A stretch of 64,000 nucleotides of DNA from JBCDBD01 sp039184335 (lineage in GTDB: Bacteria; Bacteroidota; Bacteroidia; Flavobacteriales; Flavobacteriaceae). The notes under the pieces are model-generated. The model did no database searches. It had not been told where the DNA came from and saw only the letters and a program-made list of their open reading frames with translations. Positions 52,373 to 60,795 of this stretch are shown here, in pieces. How positions within the stretch are numbered: the stretch's first letter is position 1; every line of letters begins with the position of its first letter. The position numbers and the translations under genes were made by a program. The stretch lies in NCBI GenBank assembly GCA_039184335.1, contig JBCDBD010000003.1, forward strand, positions 124,001 through 188,000, read 5' to 3'.

Positions 52373-53584
52373 TTATTCCGAATCAAAAAGGCTCAATTGC
52401 TGGTTTTTTGGTGATTGTGCTTTTCCAAATATACTTCGTCCTCCATATTTGTAAGCTTCTTTATTTTCTTTTGCAACCAAGGCATCAAAGTTCTGGTTGG
52501 GCACAAAACCCTTCGCTGCCCTTTGTGCCATCTGGGTCAATTTTTTTAAAGCTTCCAATTTATCGGTATGTCCCATTTTGGCCTTTTCAACTGCTTTTTT
52601 GATGGTCGCTATGGTCTCATCGTATACTTTGGTCGGAACCGGAAAAGGGGTGGCATCTTTACCCCCATGGGCGAAGGCAAAACGGGCAGGGTCTGAAAAT
52701 CGAGATGGTGTGCCATAGATGACCTCTGCAACCAAGGCCAGCGATTGTAAGGTTCTTGGCCCAAGCCCCTTCAATAGTAACAATTCTTCAAATGTTTTGG
52801 TTTCTGTTTCTTGTGCCAACCACAAAATACTGCCCAATCGCTTCAGATCAATATCCTTAGCCTTTATGTGATGGTAACTGGGCACTATTAAGTATGGTAG
52901 TTCTTTAATAATCGTATCAGGGTTTTCTTTTGAAATATTCAAGAGCACCTCTTGGGTAGGTTGGGCTTCATCATGCACCAAATTGAGGATTTTGCCTTGG
53001 TTTTTACCACAAACTGCCGCGTGTGGTGCCTTCACAAAACTCGTTACTTTATCAGAGTGCCAATGGTAACGACGCGCTTTGCCATTTTTAGGGTTCATTC
53101 CCTGTTGCACCACTCCCCATACTCCCGTATCAGTGACCAAAAAATTATGGATGTACAATTGAAATCCGTCCTGTAGGGCCGTATTATCAACTTTAGCACT
53201 TAATTTACTGCAATGGACAAGATGGTTGCCATCTAAGCCTGTTTGCATGCCTACCCGTATGAGTTCTTCTGGCGTCTTTAGCGAATGTTTTCCCTTTCCG
53301 CCACAAACATAGATACCCAATTGTTTGGAAATGGGAGTGATCACCTGTTTCAAAACGCTCATTACCGTGGTGGTCACCCCTGAAGAATTCCAGTCCATAC
53401 CTATAACCGTTCCAAAACTTTGGAACCAAAATGGATGGGCCATACGCGCTATAAAACCTTCTTTGCCATGTTCGTGGATAATGGCCTCAACCATCGGAAG
53501 GGCAAGTTCCTTCATGCGATTAAAAAGCCAAGGAGGCACATGACCACCGTGCAAGGTCAAATCTGCAGTGCCAGAACGAGCCAT
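52373..53584 (-). CDS. DUF763 domain protein
   Basis: The 403-aa protein matches DUF763 with its start MARSGTADLTLHGGHVPPWL and the conserved core (LGPRTLQSLALVAEVIYGTP, DPARFAFAHGGKDATPFPVP). A helix-hairpin-helix-like element is visible in LLKGLGPRTLQSLAL, which suggests nucleic-acid contact, but the function is unknown. It stands alone between sprE and an ABC transporter. Confidence 0.9.
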   Translation of the reverse strand: MARSGTADLTLHGGHVPPWLFNRMKELALPMVEAIIHEHGKEGFIARMAHPFWFQSFGTVIGMDWNSSGVTTTVMSVLKQVITPISKQLGIYVCGGKGKHSLKTPEELIRVGMQTGLDGNHLVHCSKLSAKVDNTALQDGFQLYIHNFLVTDTGVWGVVQQGMNPKNGKARRYHWHSDKVTSFVKAPHAAVCGKNQGKILNLVHDEAQPTQEVLLNISKENPDTIIKELPYLIVPSYHHIKAKDIDLKRLGSILWLAQETETKTFEELLLLKGLGPRTLQSLALVAEVIYGTPSRFSDPARFAFAHGGKDATPFPVPTKVYDETIATIKKAVEKAKMGHTDKLEALKKLTQMAQRAAKGFVPNQNFDALVAKENKEAYKYGGRSIFGKAQSPKNQQLSLFDSE

Positions 53585-53703
53585 AAAGCGGTATTGTTTG
53601 TATCTAAAGATAGTTCAAAAACCCTGTTGTTTTCAAAATCTTAGGCAACCTGGCCTAACATTTAAAGAAACCGTAAAACAAGAGGGTTTAGGCACTGTTT
53701 CTC

Positions 53704-54402
53704 TTATCTTGCAAAAAAGGATTCCAACTCTTTAAGGGTTTCTGTCGATGTTTGGATATCTTTTACGATTTCACCTTTGTTCAGCACTACAATCCGTTCG
53801 CAGACTTCGGTAACGTGCATCAAATCATGGCTCGATACCAAAACAGTGACATTTTGATTTGCCGCCAATTCTTTAATTATTCCTTTCAATCTAATCTGTG
53901 TGGTAGGATCTAAATTGGCAAAGGGCTCATCTAAAATGACCAACTCAGGATGGCCAATGAATGAGGCCACAATGCCCGCCTTTTTTTGGTTTCCTTTCGA
54001 CAGGTCGCGCAAGTATTTTTTCTGCTCTAAAATCTCCCCATGAAAAAACTCCTCAAACGAGGCCAACAGCATATCAACATCTGCTTTGTTGCTCCCTCTA
54101 AGCTCTCCGATAAAATAGAAGTATTCTTCTGGGGTCAAGTATCCGATCAAAAAGGATTCGTCGATAAACGCAGACGTAAAAGGTTTCCAGGCCTCACTCT
54201 TGTCTACCCGAATGGTATTGTTATTGATACGGCCTGTCGTTGGTTTGATCAAATCAAGCAGCAAACTGAAAAAAGTGGTCTTTCCGGCCCCATTGTTGCC
54301 CACCAGGCCAAAACTTTCCCCTCTGGTAATCTCGAGCCGCTCTATGTTCAAGACTGTCTTTGTTCCATATGTCTTGGTCAAACTTTGTACTGCTATCATC
54401 AT
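53704..54402 (-). CDS. ABC transporter ATP-binding protein
   Basis: The start at 54402 (MMIAVQSLTKTYGTKTVLNI) begins inside the end of the permease frame region, only 7 bp past the permease stop. The protein of about 232 aa has Walker A GNNGAGKTT, the signature LSKGNQKKAGI, Walker B LVILDEPFANLD and the H-loop VLVSSHDLMH. It pairs with the DUF5687 membrane protein just upstream, as an exporter of unknown substrate. Confidence 0.92.
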   Translation of the reverse strand: MMIAVQSLTKTYGTKTVLNIERLEITRGESFGLVGNNGAGKTTFFSLLLDLIKPTTGRINNNTIRVDKSEAWKPFTSAFIDESFLIGYLTPEEYFYFIGELRGSNKADVDMLLASFEEFFHGEILEQKKYLRDLSKGNQKKAGIVASFIGHPELVILDEPFANLDPTTQIRLKGIIKELAANQNVTVLVSSHDLMHVTEVCERIVVLNKGEIVKDIQTSTETLKELESFFAR

Positions 54403-54409
54403 CAATTCT

Positions 54410-55879
54410 TTAGCTGTTTTTTTCTTTAAAACCGGCAATCATGCCATATTTTCTTCTTCGATATTGTTCTGTAATCAAATTCAGCAACCTGTTCTTAAGT
54501 GAAAAGCCTATAATTCCCATAATGGCGAGCACGAGTATGGCGGCCTCAAGCGAAATAAGATAATAGCATACTGTAAAAATCAAGATGGGGGCGCCAAGTA
54601 CGGGCAACATGATCAAAAACTGGGTGGCACTAGTGCCCTGCATGTTGCCAATAGGGCTTTTATCTAGATCAATGCGTTTTTTGTTGAACGAACCAAAGTA
54701 TAGAATTACAGGAATGTTCACGCCCAGGTTGTAAAGTGCTGAACTGAAATTAATGGCCAATGCCTTCCATCCGAAATACACATAGGGTATGGTGAGCAAA
54801 AACATGGCCACAACACTGACCGATATCAAGCTTGCCTTAGACTCCAGGTATTTTCGAAGTGGTATGTTCTGTGCCATCATCATGCTGTAATATCCACTAT
54901 CCCAAGCGGGGATGAACTGGCCAAAATTTGCCAAGAAAATTCCTGTCATAAAAATGCCCAAAAAAGCAAACATGGGCATCATATTCGCATAAATCTCTTG
55001 GGTATAAAAAATAAGCCCATAGAACACAAATAACAGTGATATAAAGACCTGCCCTTTGGTTCTCTTGTTTCTCCAGATCATTTTAAGGTCCAATTGTAAA
55101 AATGGGGCCATATCACCAAAACGCTTGGTCCATGCCATGTCTAGCGTTCTCGCTTCTTTTGACTTTGTACGTAGTGAAGCATCTAGGAAAAGTTGTGTTC
55201 TGAGGTTCCTAAAATTTAGCCCATAAGCCAACACCGCCAAGGTCAAAGGGATAAAAACGGTTACGGGATACTGGTACAGTCCATGAAAAAGGGGGCCAAA
55301 AAATTCCTTGACCTGCAACACCCCAAAAAAATCCAGCGCGTAGAGCACTACTATGGTTCCCCCTATCCCGATCAAGGCCCTATCGCTCTTATTGACCAAG
55401 AAATTCACATAATTGATGCATAGGACAATCCCTAGAACCGAAACCAACCAAAAGACGATATTTATAACGGGATACCCTTCGATCAAGAGTACAATACCAA
55501 AGGGGACAAAAAGAAACATCGCTAAAAGATTGTACACCGAAATCGATGAGCGACCCAAAATATAATGGGCAATCCTTGCTTTTTTAATCGGTGCCACCAA
55601 CAATGGCTTGATATCCATCACAGGTAGTTTTTGAAGAAAATACCTGAAGAAAAGTTCAATGAGCACCCAATACACCATGAACTGGCTCAACATCCACATA
55701 GGGCCCTGATGGGGAAACACTTTTTTAAGTATAAAGTAGAGACCGACCCCAGTCATTACCAAAGCAGCCAACATATAAAGCCCAAAAAAGCCCATCACTA
55801 TCTTTAAGGCCATACTTTTACCAAATGATGAGGACCTAAAAAATGATTTCCACTGAAGATTGACAAAGCGTTTGAACAT
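54410..55879 (-). CDS. DUF5687 membrane protein, ABC exporter permease
   Basis: Starting at MFKRFVNLQWKSFFRSSSFG (55879) the protein is 489 aa with about 12 membrane helices and the DUF5687 pattern (RNLRTQLFLDASLRTKSKEA, RTLDMAWTKRFGDMAPFLQL, DLKMIWRNKRTKGQ). It is directly upstream of the ABC ATPase gene. A role as the membrane half of an ABC-2-like exporter is inferred from this pairing. Confidence 0.9.
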   Translation of the reverse strand: MFKRFVNLQWKSFFRSSSFGKSMALKIVMGFFGLYMLAALVMTGVGLYFILKKVFPHQGPMWMLSQFMVYWVLIELFFRYFLQKLPVMDIKPLLVAPIKKARIAHYILGRSSISVYNLLAMFLFVPFGIVLLIEGYPVINIVFWLVSVLGIVLCINYVNFLVNKSDRALIGIGGTIVVLYALDFFGVLQVKEFFGPLFHGLYQYPVTVFIPLTLAVLAYGLNFRNLRTQLFLDASLRTKSKEARTLDMAWTKRFGDMAPFLQLDLKMIWRNKRTKGQVFISLLFVFYGLIFYTQEIYANMMPMFAFLGIFMTGIFLANFGQFIPAWDSGYYSMMMAQNIPLRKYLESKASLISVSVVAMFLLTIPYVYFGWKALAINFSSALYNLGVNIPVILYFGSFNKKRIDLDKSPIGNMQGTSATQFLIMLPVLGAPILIFTVCYYLISLEAAILVLAIMGIIGFSLKNRLLNLITEQYRRRKYGMIAGFKEKNS

Positions 55880-56000
55880 GGTTGGCAATTTTCTTTTGGT
55901 TAGTATCCTAAAAGATACATTTGTTACACCTGTTGTTCTTTTTCAAAAAATTCAACCGTAAATTTTTCGTAATCCGTAGTTTTACAATAAAATTGAGTTG

Positions 56001-57050
56001 ATGAGTGAATTTCATGGATTGACGGTTTCTGCTGTTGAACAATTGACCCCAAATGCTGTGGCATTGAGCCTAGCAATACCAAAAGATTTAGAACATGCCT
56101 TCTTCTTCAAAGCTGGCCAGTATATCACCCTTAAGCATCACATAAATGGAACCGAACTGCGAAGGGCCTATTCGATTTCTTCTACACCATCTTCAGGACA
56201 GATTACCATAGGCATTAAAAAAACGCCAAATGGTACATTTTCAGTATATGCCAATGAGCACATCCAAAAGGGTGATGTTCTAGAGGTAATGGTTCCTGAA
56301 GGAAGGTTTACCTATGAACCAAGTGTTGCCAAAAAAAATATTTGCGCTTTTGCTGCGGGCAGCGGAATTACCCCTATCATGAGCATTGCCCAAACAGTTT
56401 TGGATGACCATCCAGAAAATACCTTTGTCTTGGTATTTGGAAACCAATCTCCTACCGAAACCATGTACTTATTGCAATTACAAGCACTTCAAAATAAATA
56501 TGGCGAACGGTTTTTTGTTCAGTACCTGTATAGCCGTACCCAAGTTGAAAATGCATTGTTTGGGCGCATTGAAAATGCTACGGTCAATTTCATATTAAAA
56601 AACAGATTTAAGAGTGTTGATTTTGACACTTTTTATCTATGCGGACCAGAAGAAATGATCCTTGCGGTTTCAAACAGCTTAAAAACAAACGGAATCGCCG
56701 ATGACCAAATCTTATTTGAACTTTTTACCAGCACGAATACCAGTAATCCATCGGTTGAAAATCTAGACGGAACAACCAAGGTTGAGGTTGTCGTAGATGA
56801 TGAGACGCATCTATTTACCATGGATAAAAAGCATTTAGTGCTCGATGCTGTGCTCAAAGAAAATATTGATGCCCCCTATTCATGCCAAGGAGGCGTATGT
56901 AGCAGCTGTATTGCACGCATCACAGAAGGAAAAGTCGAAATGGTCAAGAACCAAATCCTGACCGATAGCGAAGTGGCCGAGGGCCTTGTATTGACTTGTC
57001 AATCATATCCTACAACACCCTTTTTAAAAGTTGATTATGACGATGTTTGA
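56001..57050 (+). CDS. PaaE-like ferredoxin-NAD(P)H reductase with 2Fe-2S domain
   Basis: The 349-aa protein has an FNR-type FAD domain (LRRAYSISSTPSSGQITIGI), an NAD(P)H domain (AAGSGITPIMSIAQ, YLCGPEEMI) and a C-terminal plant-type ferredoxin domain with CQGGVCSSC ... C in LTCQSYP. The order matches PaaE, the reductase of phenylacetyl-CoA epoxidase. No other paa genes are in the window, so it may serve another oxygenase. A TTG directly precedes the ATG; the ATG is taken as start. Confidence 0.9.
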   Translation: MSEFHGLTVSAVEQLTPNAVALSLAIPKDLEHAFFFKAGQYITLKHHINGTELRRAYSISSTPSSGQITIGIKKTPNGTFSVYANEHIQKGDVLEVMVPEGRFTYEPSVAKKNICAFAAGSGITPIMSIAQTVLDDHPENTFVLVFGNQSPTETMYLLQLQALQNKYGERFFVQYLYSRTQVENALFGRIENATVNFILKNRFKSVDFDTFYLCGPEEMILAVSNSLKTNGIADDQILFELFTSTNTSNPSVENLDGTTKVEVVVDDETHLFTMDKKHLVLDAVLKENIDAPYSCQGGVCSSCIARITEGKVEMVKNQILTDSEVAEGLVLTCQSYPTTPFLKVDYDDV

Positions 57051-57199
57051 TCTATTTTATGCTAGGGTTGATATCCTTCCCCAATAACTTTGTCGCAGTT
57101 AGGATCAGATTTCTTGACCTATCCTTCCTGAAAACGCCGTGAGTACCATCTTTGCCAATTGGATCATTCTTTCCAAAGAAAATGGCGTTCTTCTTTTGG

Positions 57200-57226
57200 C
57201 TTGGTATTGCCTTTCGTTATACCAAG
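57200..57226 (-). terminator. hairpin at the end of the patatin gene
   Basis: CTTGGTAT / ATACCAAG form an 8-bp stem with an 11-nt loop that overlaps the patatin stop codon. It has no good T-run, so it may be a weak terminator or 3' stabiliser. Confidence 0.35.
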
Positions 57227-58002
57227 GAAAGTGCCTTTTCAATAGCACGGCTGCCGTAATCATAGCCCAGTGCAAAGGCCCTTTGCATATTTTTTTTGTC
57301 CAATACCCCAATTTTTTCCAGCTCCTTGGGCTCAATGGACAAATCGCATTCTTTTAATTTTTGCTTACTAGAAGCGTAAATCATCAACCCCGTAATTCTG
57401 CCTGCCAATTGCAGCGCGTTCTTCAGGTGCTTTTTTTCTAACTGCCCTGCTATGGAAACATTGCTTCCAATAATATAGTCACTTGATCCGTTTAAATATT
57501 CTTTAGGGAAATTGTTCATGATCCCACCATCGGCATAGAGCGTCCCATCAATATCGACCGGACTGAAAACAGGGGTCAAGGCTGCAGATGCCAGCAGTGG
57601 ATGGATCAATTCTCCTTGGGCAAACACTTTTTCTTCCCCTTTTAAGAGGTCTGTGGCCACCACAAAGAGTTTCTTCTGCAACTTTTCAAATCGGTTATCT
57701 GGGAAACAACGGCTCAAGATATTAAAATACCGTTCGGTATCAATAAAGCCAGGTTTGTTGATTGCAAAAAAGTTGTATTGAAAAAGAGGGGTTTTTCTAA
57801 AAAAATCAAGCATTTCATCAATGCTGTTTCCATTGGCATACAATGCCCCAACCAGGGCCCCAACACTGGTTCCGGAAATTGTTTCTGCCTCAATTCCATG
57901 TGCTTGCATTGCTTTGATCAACCCAATATGGGCCATCCCCCGAATACCACCTCCTGAGAGCACCAATCCTATCGATGTCGCCGTTGCAATGTCTTTTGCC
58001 AT
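57217..58002 (-). CDS. patatin-like phospholipase
   Basis: The start at 58002 (MAKDIATATSIGLVLSGGGI) gives 261 aa. The patatin motifs are all present: the oxyanion loop GGGIRG, the nucleophile Ser46 in GTSVG and the catalytic Asp158 in DGG. The family cleaves acyl chains from membrane lipids in the cytoplasm or after export. It is divergent from the arsenosugar glycosyltransferase gene; the 309-bp gap between them contains the TetR-type sites. Confidence 0.92.
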   Translation of the reverse strand: MAKDIATATSIGLVLSGGGIRGMAHIGLIKAMQAHGIEAETISGTSVGALVGALYANGNSIDEMLDFFRKTPLFQYNFFAINKPGFIDTERYFNILSRCFPDNRFEKLQKKLFVVATDLLKGEEKVFAQGELIHPLLASAALTPVFSPVDIDGTLYADGGIMNNFPKEYLNGSSDYIIGSNVSIAGQLEKKHLKNALQLAGRITGLMIYASSKQKLKECDLSIEPKELEKIGVLDKKNMQRAFALGYDYGSRAIEKALSLV

Positions 58003-58086
58003 TGTTTTTCTAAAATTACAGAACAATACAAAATTAGTGGGTTGTCTTTATTTCTTTTGCATTTGCCATTGTTTTTAGGTAATAGT

Positions 58087-58106
58087 TACCGACGCTTCGG
58101 TCGGTA
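58087..58106. promoter_or_regulatory. TetR-type operator, site A
   Basis: TACCGAC-N6-GTCGGTA is a perfect inverted repeat with 7-bp arms. It shares ACCGAC-N6-GTCGGT with the site upstream of the tetR gene at 60.65 kb. It lies in the gap between the divergent patatin and glycosyltransferase genes. Confidence 0.65.
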
Positions 58107-58190
58107 GTTCATTAAAAAACCCATTTTATGTGCCTGTTATGGAAAAATGCCTGCTTTTTATCGTCCTATTAAAAAACCTCCATCATAGAA

Positions 58191-58210
58191 AACCGACGTC
58201 CCGGTCTGTT
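58191..58210. promoter_or_regulatory. TetR-type operator, site B
   Basis: AACCGAC-N6-GTCTGTT matches the same pattern with one mismatch in the arms. Its centre is 104 bp from the centre of site A, about ten helical turns. Confidence 0.5.
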
Positions 58211-58216
58211 CGCCAA

Positions 58217-58239
58217 AATTTATTTTATCGAAATAAATT
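58217..58239. other. AT-rich perfect hairpin
   Basis: AATTTATTT / AAATAAATT form 9-bp arms with a 5-nt loop in the gap upstream of the glycosyltransferase gene. It may be a weak terminator, a protein site, or chance in AT-rich DNA. Confidence 0.3.
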
Positions 58240-58279
58240 GTAAACCATGGCACGTTATTGCGACCACTAGTGTACATAT

Positions 58280-58299
58280 TTATCGTATGTTTACGATAA
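58280..58299. promoter_or_regulatory. second, distinct dyad next to the glycosyltransferase start
   Basis: TTATCGTA-N4-TACGATAA is a perfect inverted repeat with 8-bp arms, 12 bp before the TTG start. The sequence differs from the TetR-type sites, so another regulator is likely. A metal- or arsenic-responsive ArsR-type protein is a guess from context; no arsR gene is in the window. Confidence 0.5.
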
Positions 58300-58311
58300 G
58301 GATAGTTTGTT

Positions 58312-59016
58312 TTGGAAAATTTACACCATACTGATACTGCGGTACTCGTATTTGCCAACTCAGCCCATGAGGATGTCTCATTAAAACAATTGGGGCCAAA
58401 CCAGCATTTGTTCGAAGCCCTGACCGAGCACACCTTGAAACTAGTTAAAGCTACTGGGTTAGCTTATTTTGTTTTTACAGAAAAAGAGCAAAAGGGAGCT
58501 ACTTTCGGTGAGCGTTTCTCCAATGCGATACAACAGGTATTCTTTAAGGGTTATACAAAAGTGATCACCCTTGGCAATGATAGTCCGCTGTTGACCTCCA
58601 ATCATATTCTTATTGCAACGACCCAGCTTTCAGAACAACACTGCATCTTAGGCCCTTCAACTGATGGAGGGTTTTACCTCATGGGAATTCATCGCAATAA
58701 TTTTAATCTGAAATCCTTCGCAATACTACCTTGGCAAAAGAACTCATTGTACCAAGCTGCACAATGCTATTTCAAAGCTAACAACTGCGTTGTCTTGGCA
58801 CTGGACAGACTTTCAGATATTGACTCCATTACCGATGTCAAGCACTTTTTGAATCATATCAAAACCTTGGGCAGAAAATGGATAGTGTTGTTTTCCAAGG
58901 TTTTTCAACACTGCCATCGCTTTTTTAAAATCCGATTTCTTTCTTCACAATCGATATACCGTTCGGCATGTTTCAATAAAGGATCTCCTTTTCATTTCGC
59001 TCAAAGCATTATTTAG
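58312..59016 (+). CDS. TIGR04282-like glycosyltransferase of arsenosugar clusters
   Basis: The 234-aa protein matches the DUF2064/TIGR04282 family: TAVLVFANSAHEDVSLKQLG near the start, GYTKVITLGNDSPLLTSNHI in the middle and GPSTDGGFYLMGIHRNNF near the active site. The fold is a GT-A nucleotide-diphospho-sugar transferase. The start is TTG at 58312. It is the first gene of a rightward cluster with a peroxidase-like gene and arsS, the family's usual neighbours. It is expected to help build arsenic-containing sugars, which is inferred from association. Confidence 0.8.
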   Translation: MENLHHTDTAVLVFANSAHEDVSLKQLGPNQHLFEALTEHTLKLVKATGLAYFVFTEKEQKGATFGERFSNAIQQVFFKGYTKVITLGNDSPLLTSNHILIATTQLSEQHCILGPSTDGGFYLMGIHRNNFNLKSFAILPWQKNSLYQAAQCYFKANNCVVLALDRLSDIDSITDVKHFLNHIKTLGRKWIVLFSKVFQHCHRFFKIRFLSSQSIYRSACFNKGSPFHFAQSII

Positions 59017-59091
59017 GACCGTAAAACGGTTATTTTCTTGGCATATTTCTTTGTAAACATGTCACATTACACCTCATAAAAAGCAAAACAC

Positions 59092-59427
59092 ATGGCAAAC
59101 TCCTATTATGACCCATCGGATTTACGAAAATTTGGAAAAATCACGGAATGGAGCGAAGAGCTCGGAAGCAAATTTTTTGACTATTATGGTAAGGTCTTTG
59201 AAGAAGGGGCGCTTAGTGCTCGAGAAAAATCATTGATTGCCCTTGCTGTTGCACACGTGGTCAAATGCCCTTATTGCATTGACGCCTATACCAAAGATGG
59301 ACTACAACGGGGCATTACCAAAGAAGAAATGATGGAAGCTGTGCATGCTGGCGCGGCAATTGAAAGTGGTGCAACGCTGGTTCATGGTGTACAAATGATG
59401 AACAAGTATAATAAATTAAGCATGTAA
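59092..59427 (+). CDS. peroxidase-like (carboxymuconolactone decarboxylase fold) protein of arsenosugar clusters
   Basis: The 111-aa protein has the AhpD/CMD fold pattern with the redox pair Cys59 and Cys62 in VVKCPYCIDAYTKDGLQRGI. The start is MANSYYDPSDLRKFGKITEW. It matches the small peroxidase-related protein usually next to arsS. It lies 75 bp after the glycosyltransferase and 75 bp before arsS. It probably handles reducing equivalents or the arsenical itself. Confidence 0.88.
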   Translation: MANSYYDPSDLRKFGKITEWSEELGSKFFDYYGKVFEEGALSAREKSLIALAVAHVVKCPYCIDAYTKDGLQRGITKEEMMEAVHAGAAIESGATLVHGVQMMNKYNKLSM

Positions 59428-59502
59428 CCTAGTTGTTTTGATAGTTACTGATCTCATTCCAAAATCTATAAAAGAACAGTGACTGGCACTCAACGAACAA
59501 CG

Positions 59503-60600
59503 ATGAATCAAATGGAACAGAGCATCATGCCCCAAATCAAAAAAGCTGCAAAAAAATCACTCAAAGCCCGTGAGAATGAACTTGCAGCAACAAACAAACA
59601 GTTGGAAATCTTGAATGGCAGTCTTTTTGCAGATGGAGAACTGCCCTTTTTTAAAGATAAGATCGCTGAAATAGGGCATTTACCATTACGCCCAAAAAAG
59701 TTGGAGATACTGCAAATCAATGTGGGGTACATGTGCAACCAAGTATGTGAGCACTGCCATGTTGATGCTGGGCCCGATCGAAAGGAAATCATGACCCCAG
59801 AAACTATGGAGCTATGCCTTGAGGTCATACGCAATACAGGTGCCCATACCTTAGATCTGACCGGCGGTGCCCCAGAAATGAATCCAAATTTTAGATGGTT
59901 TGTCGAAGAAGCTGCCAAAGCGGGTATACGTGATTTTATTGTACGCTCAAATCTGACCATCATTCGAGCCAATAAAAAATATTACGATTTGCCCGAATTC
60001 TTTAAGCGGCATAATGTGCATGTGGTTTCCTCGATGCCACACTACACCCGTGGCAAAACCGACAAACAACGGGGTGATGGTGTCTTTGACAAATCGATCA
60101 AGGCCTTGCAAGAATTGAATGCCGTTGGTTATGGTATGCCCAATAGCAGCTTACGGCTCGATTTGGTCTATAACCCCTCTGGAGCATTTTTACCAGGTGA
60201 TCAAGCCGCTATGGAACGTGACTTTAAAAAAGCCTTGAAAGAAGATTTTGATATTGATTTTCATAACCTCTTCGCCATTACCAATCTACCTATTTCCCGT
60301 TTTTTGGATTACCTGATTGCCTCGGGCAACTATGAAGACTATATGTATGCACTCGTTGAGGCATACAACCCTACTGCTGTTGCCAATGTGATGTGTACCA
60401 ATACCATTTCGGTCAGTTGGGATGGCTGGTTGTACGACTGCGATTTTAACCAGATGCTAGATCTGAAGGTAGCAAGTAAGGTAAAGCATATCAAGGACTA
60501 TCATGAAGATCTTTTGAATGACCGTAACATTGTCATTTCACAACATTGCTATGGCTGTACTGCAGGGGCAGGTAGTAGTTGTCAAGGTACGGTAGCATGA
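59503..60600 (+). CDS. arsS: arsenosugar biosynthesis radical SAM protein ArsS
   Basis: ArsS is a radical S-adenosylmethionine enzyme linked to arsenosugar formation from methylated arsenic. The 365-aa protein has the radical SAM cluster motif C-x3-C-x2-C (Cys78, Cys82, Cys85 in CNQVCEHCHVDAGPDR). It also has the SAM-binding LDLTGGAPEMN motif and a C-terminal domain (DUF3641-like) with extra Cys residues (CYGCTAGAGSSC). The ATG at 59503 is preferred to a GTG at 59479. The usual arsenic methyltransferase gene (arsM) is not in the window. Confidence 0.92.
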   Translation: MNQMEQSIMPQIKKAAKKSLKARENELAATNKQLEILNGSLFADGELPFFKDKIAEIGHLPLRPKKLEILQINVGYMCNQVCEHCHVDAGPDRKEIMTPETMELCLEVIRNTGAHTLDLTGGAPEMNPNFRWFVEEAAKAGIRDFIVRSNLTIIRANKKYYDLPEFFKRHNVHVVSSMPHYTRGKTDKQRGDGVFDKSIKALQELNAVGYGMPNSSLRLDLVYNPSGAFLPGDQAAMERDFKKALKEDFDIDFHNLFAITNLPISRFLDYLIASGNYEDYMYALVEAYNPTAVANVMCTNTISVSWDGWLYDCDFNQMLDLKVASKVKHIKDYHEDLLNDRNIVISQHCYGCTAGAGSSCQGTVA

Positions 60601-60645
60601 TATCTACTTGAACTATAGTTCATTAATCTGAAAATAAGCGCACTT

Positions 60646-60667
60646 TAACCGACTCGTGGGTCGGTTA
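60646..60667. promoter_or_regulatory. TetR-type operator, site C (also a terminator-like hairpin)
   Basis: TAACCGAC-N6-GTCGGTTA has perfect 8-bp arms, 46 bp after the arsS stop and 125 bp before the tetR ATG. It is followed by GTTTTTT, so the same element could also end the arsS transcript. Confidence 0.65.
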
Positions 60668-60773
60668 GTTTTTTGGGGATTCTTATTTTTTATTGGATTT
60701 TTCACGTTTCACCGATTTTTCTTACAAATACATCTTGGTTTTTTTCATTCAGGGTGGTTCTGCCAAATCTTTG

Positions 60774-60795
60774 TAACCGACTTAATGGTCTATGA
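60774..60795. promoter_or_regulatory. TetR-type half-site, site D
   Basis: TAACCGAC is followed at N6 by GTC and a degraded second arm, right at the tetR start codon. One arm is exact; the other matches 5 of 8 positions. Binding here would block tetR translation or transcription start. Confidence 0.4.

Noticed and set aside
57105..57335. 76-codon leftward ORF in the gap before and over the patatin gene
   Set aside because: It overlaps the patatin C-terminus in another frame and the part outside the gene has no recognisable content.
59479..59502. GTG start for arsS eight codons upstream
   Set aside because: The ATG at 59503 gives a cleaner start; the extra residues do not look conserved. The core protein is the same either way.
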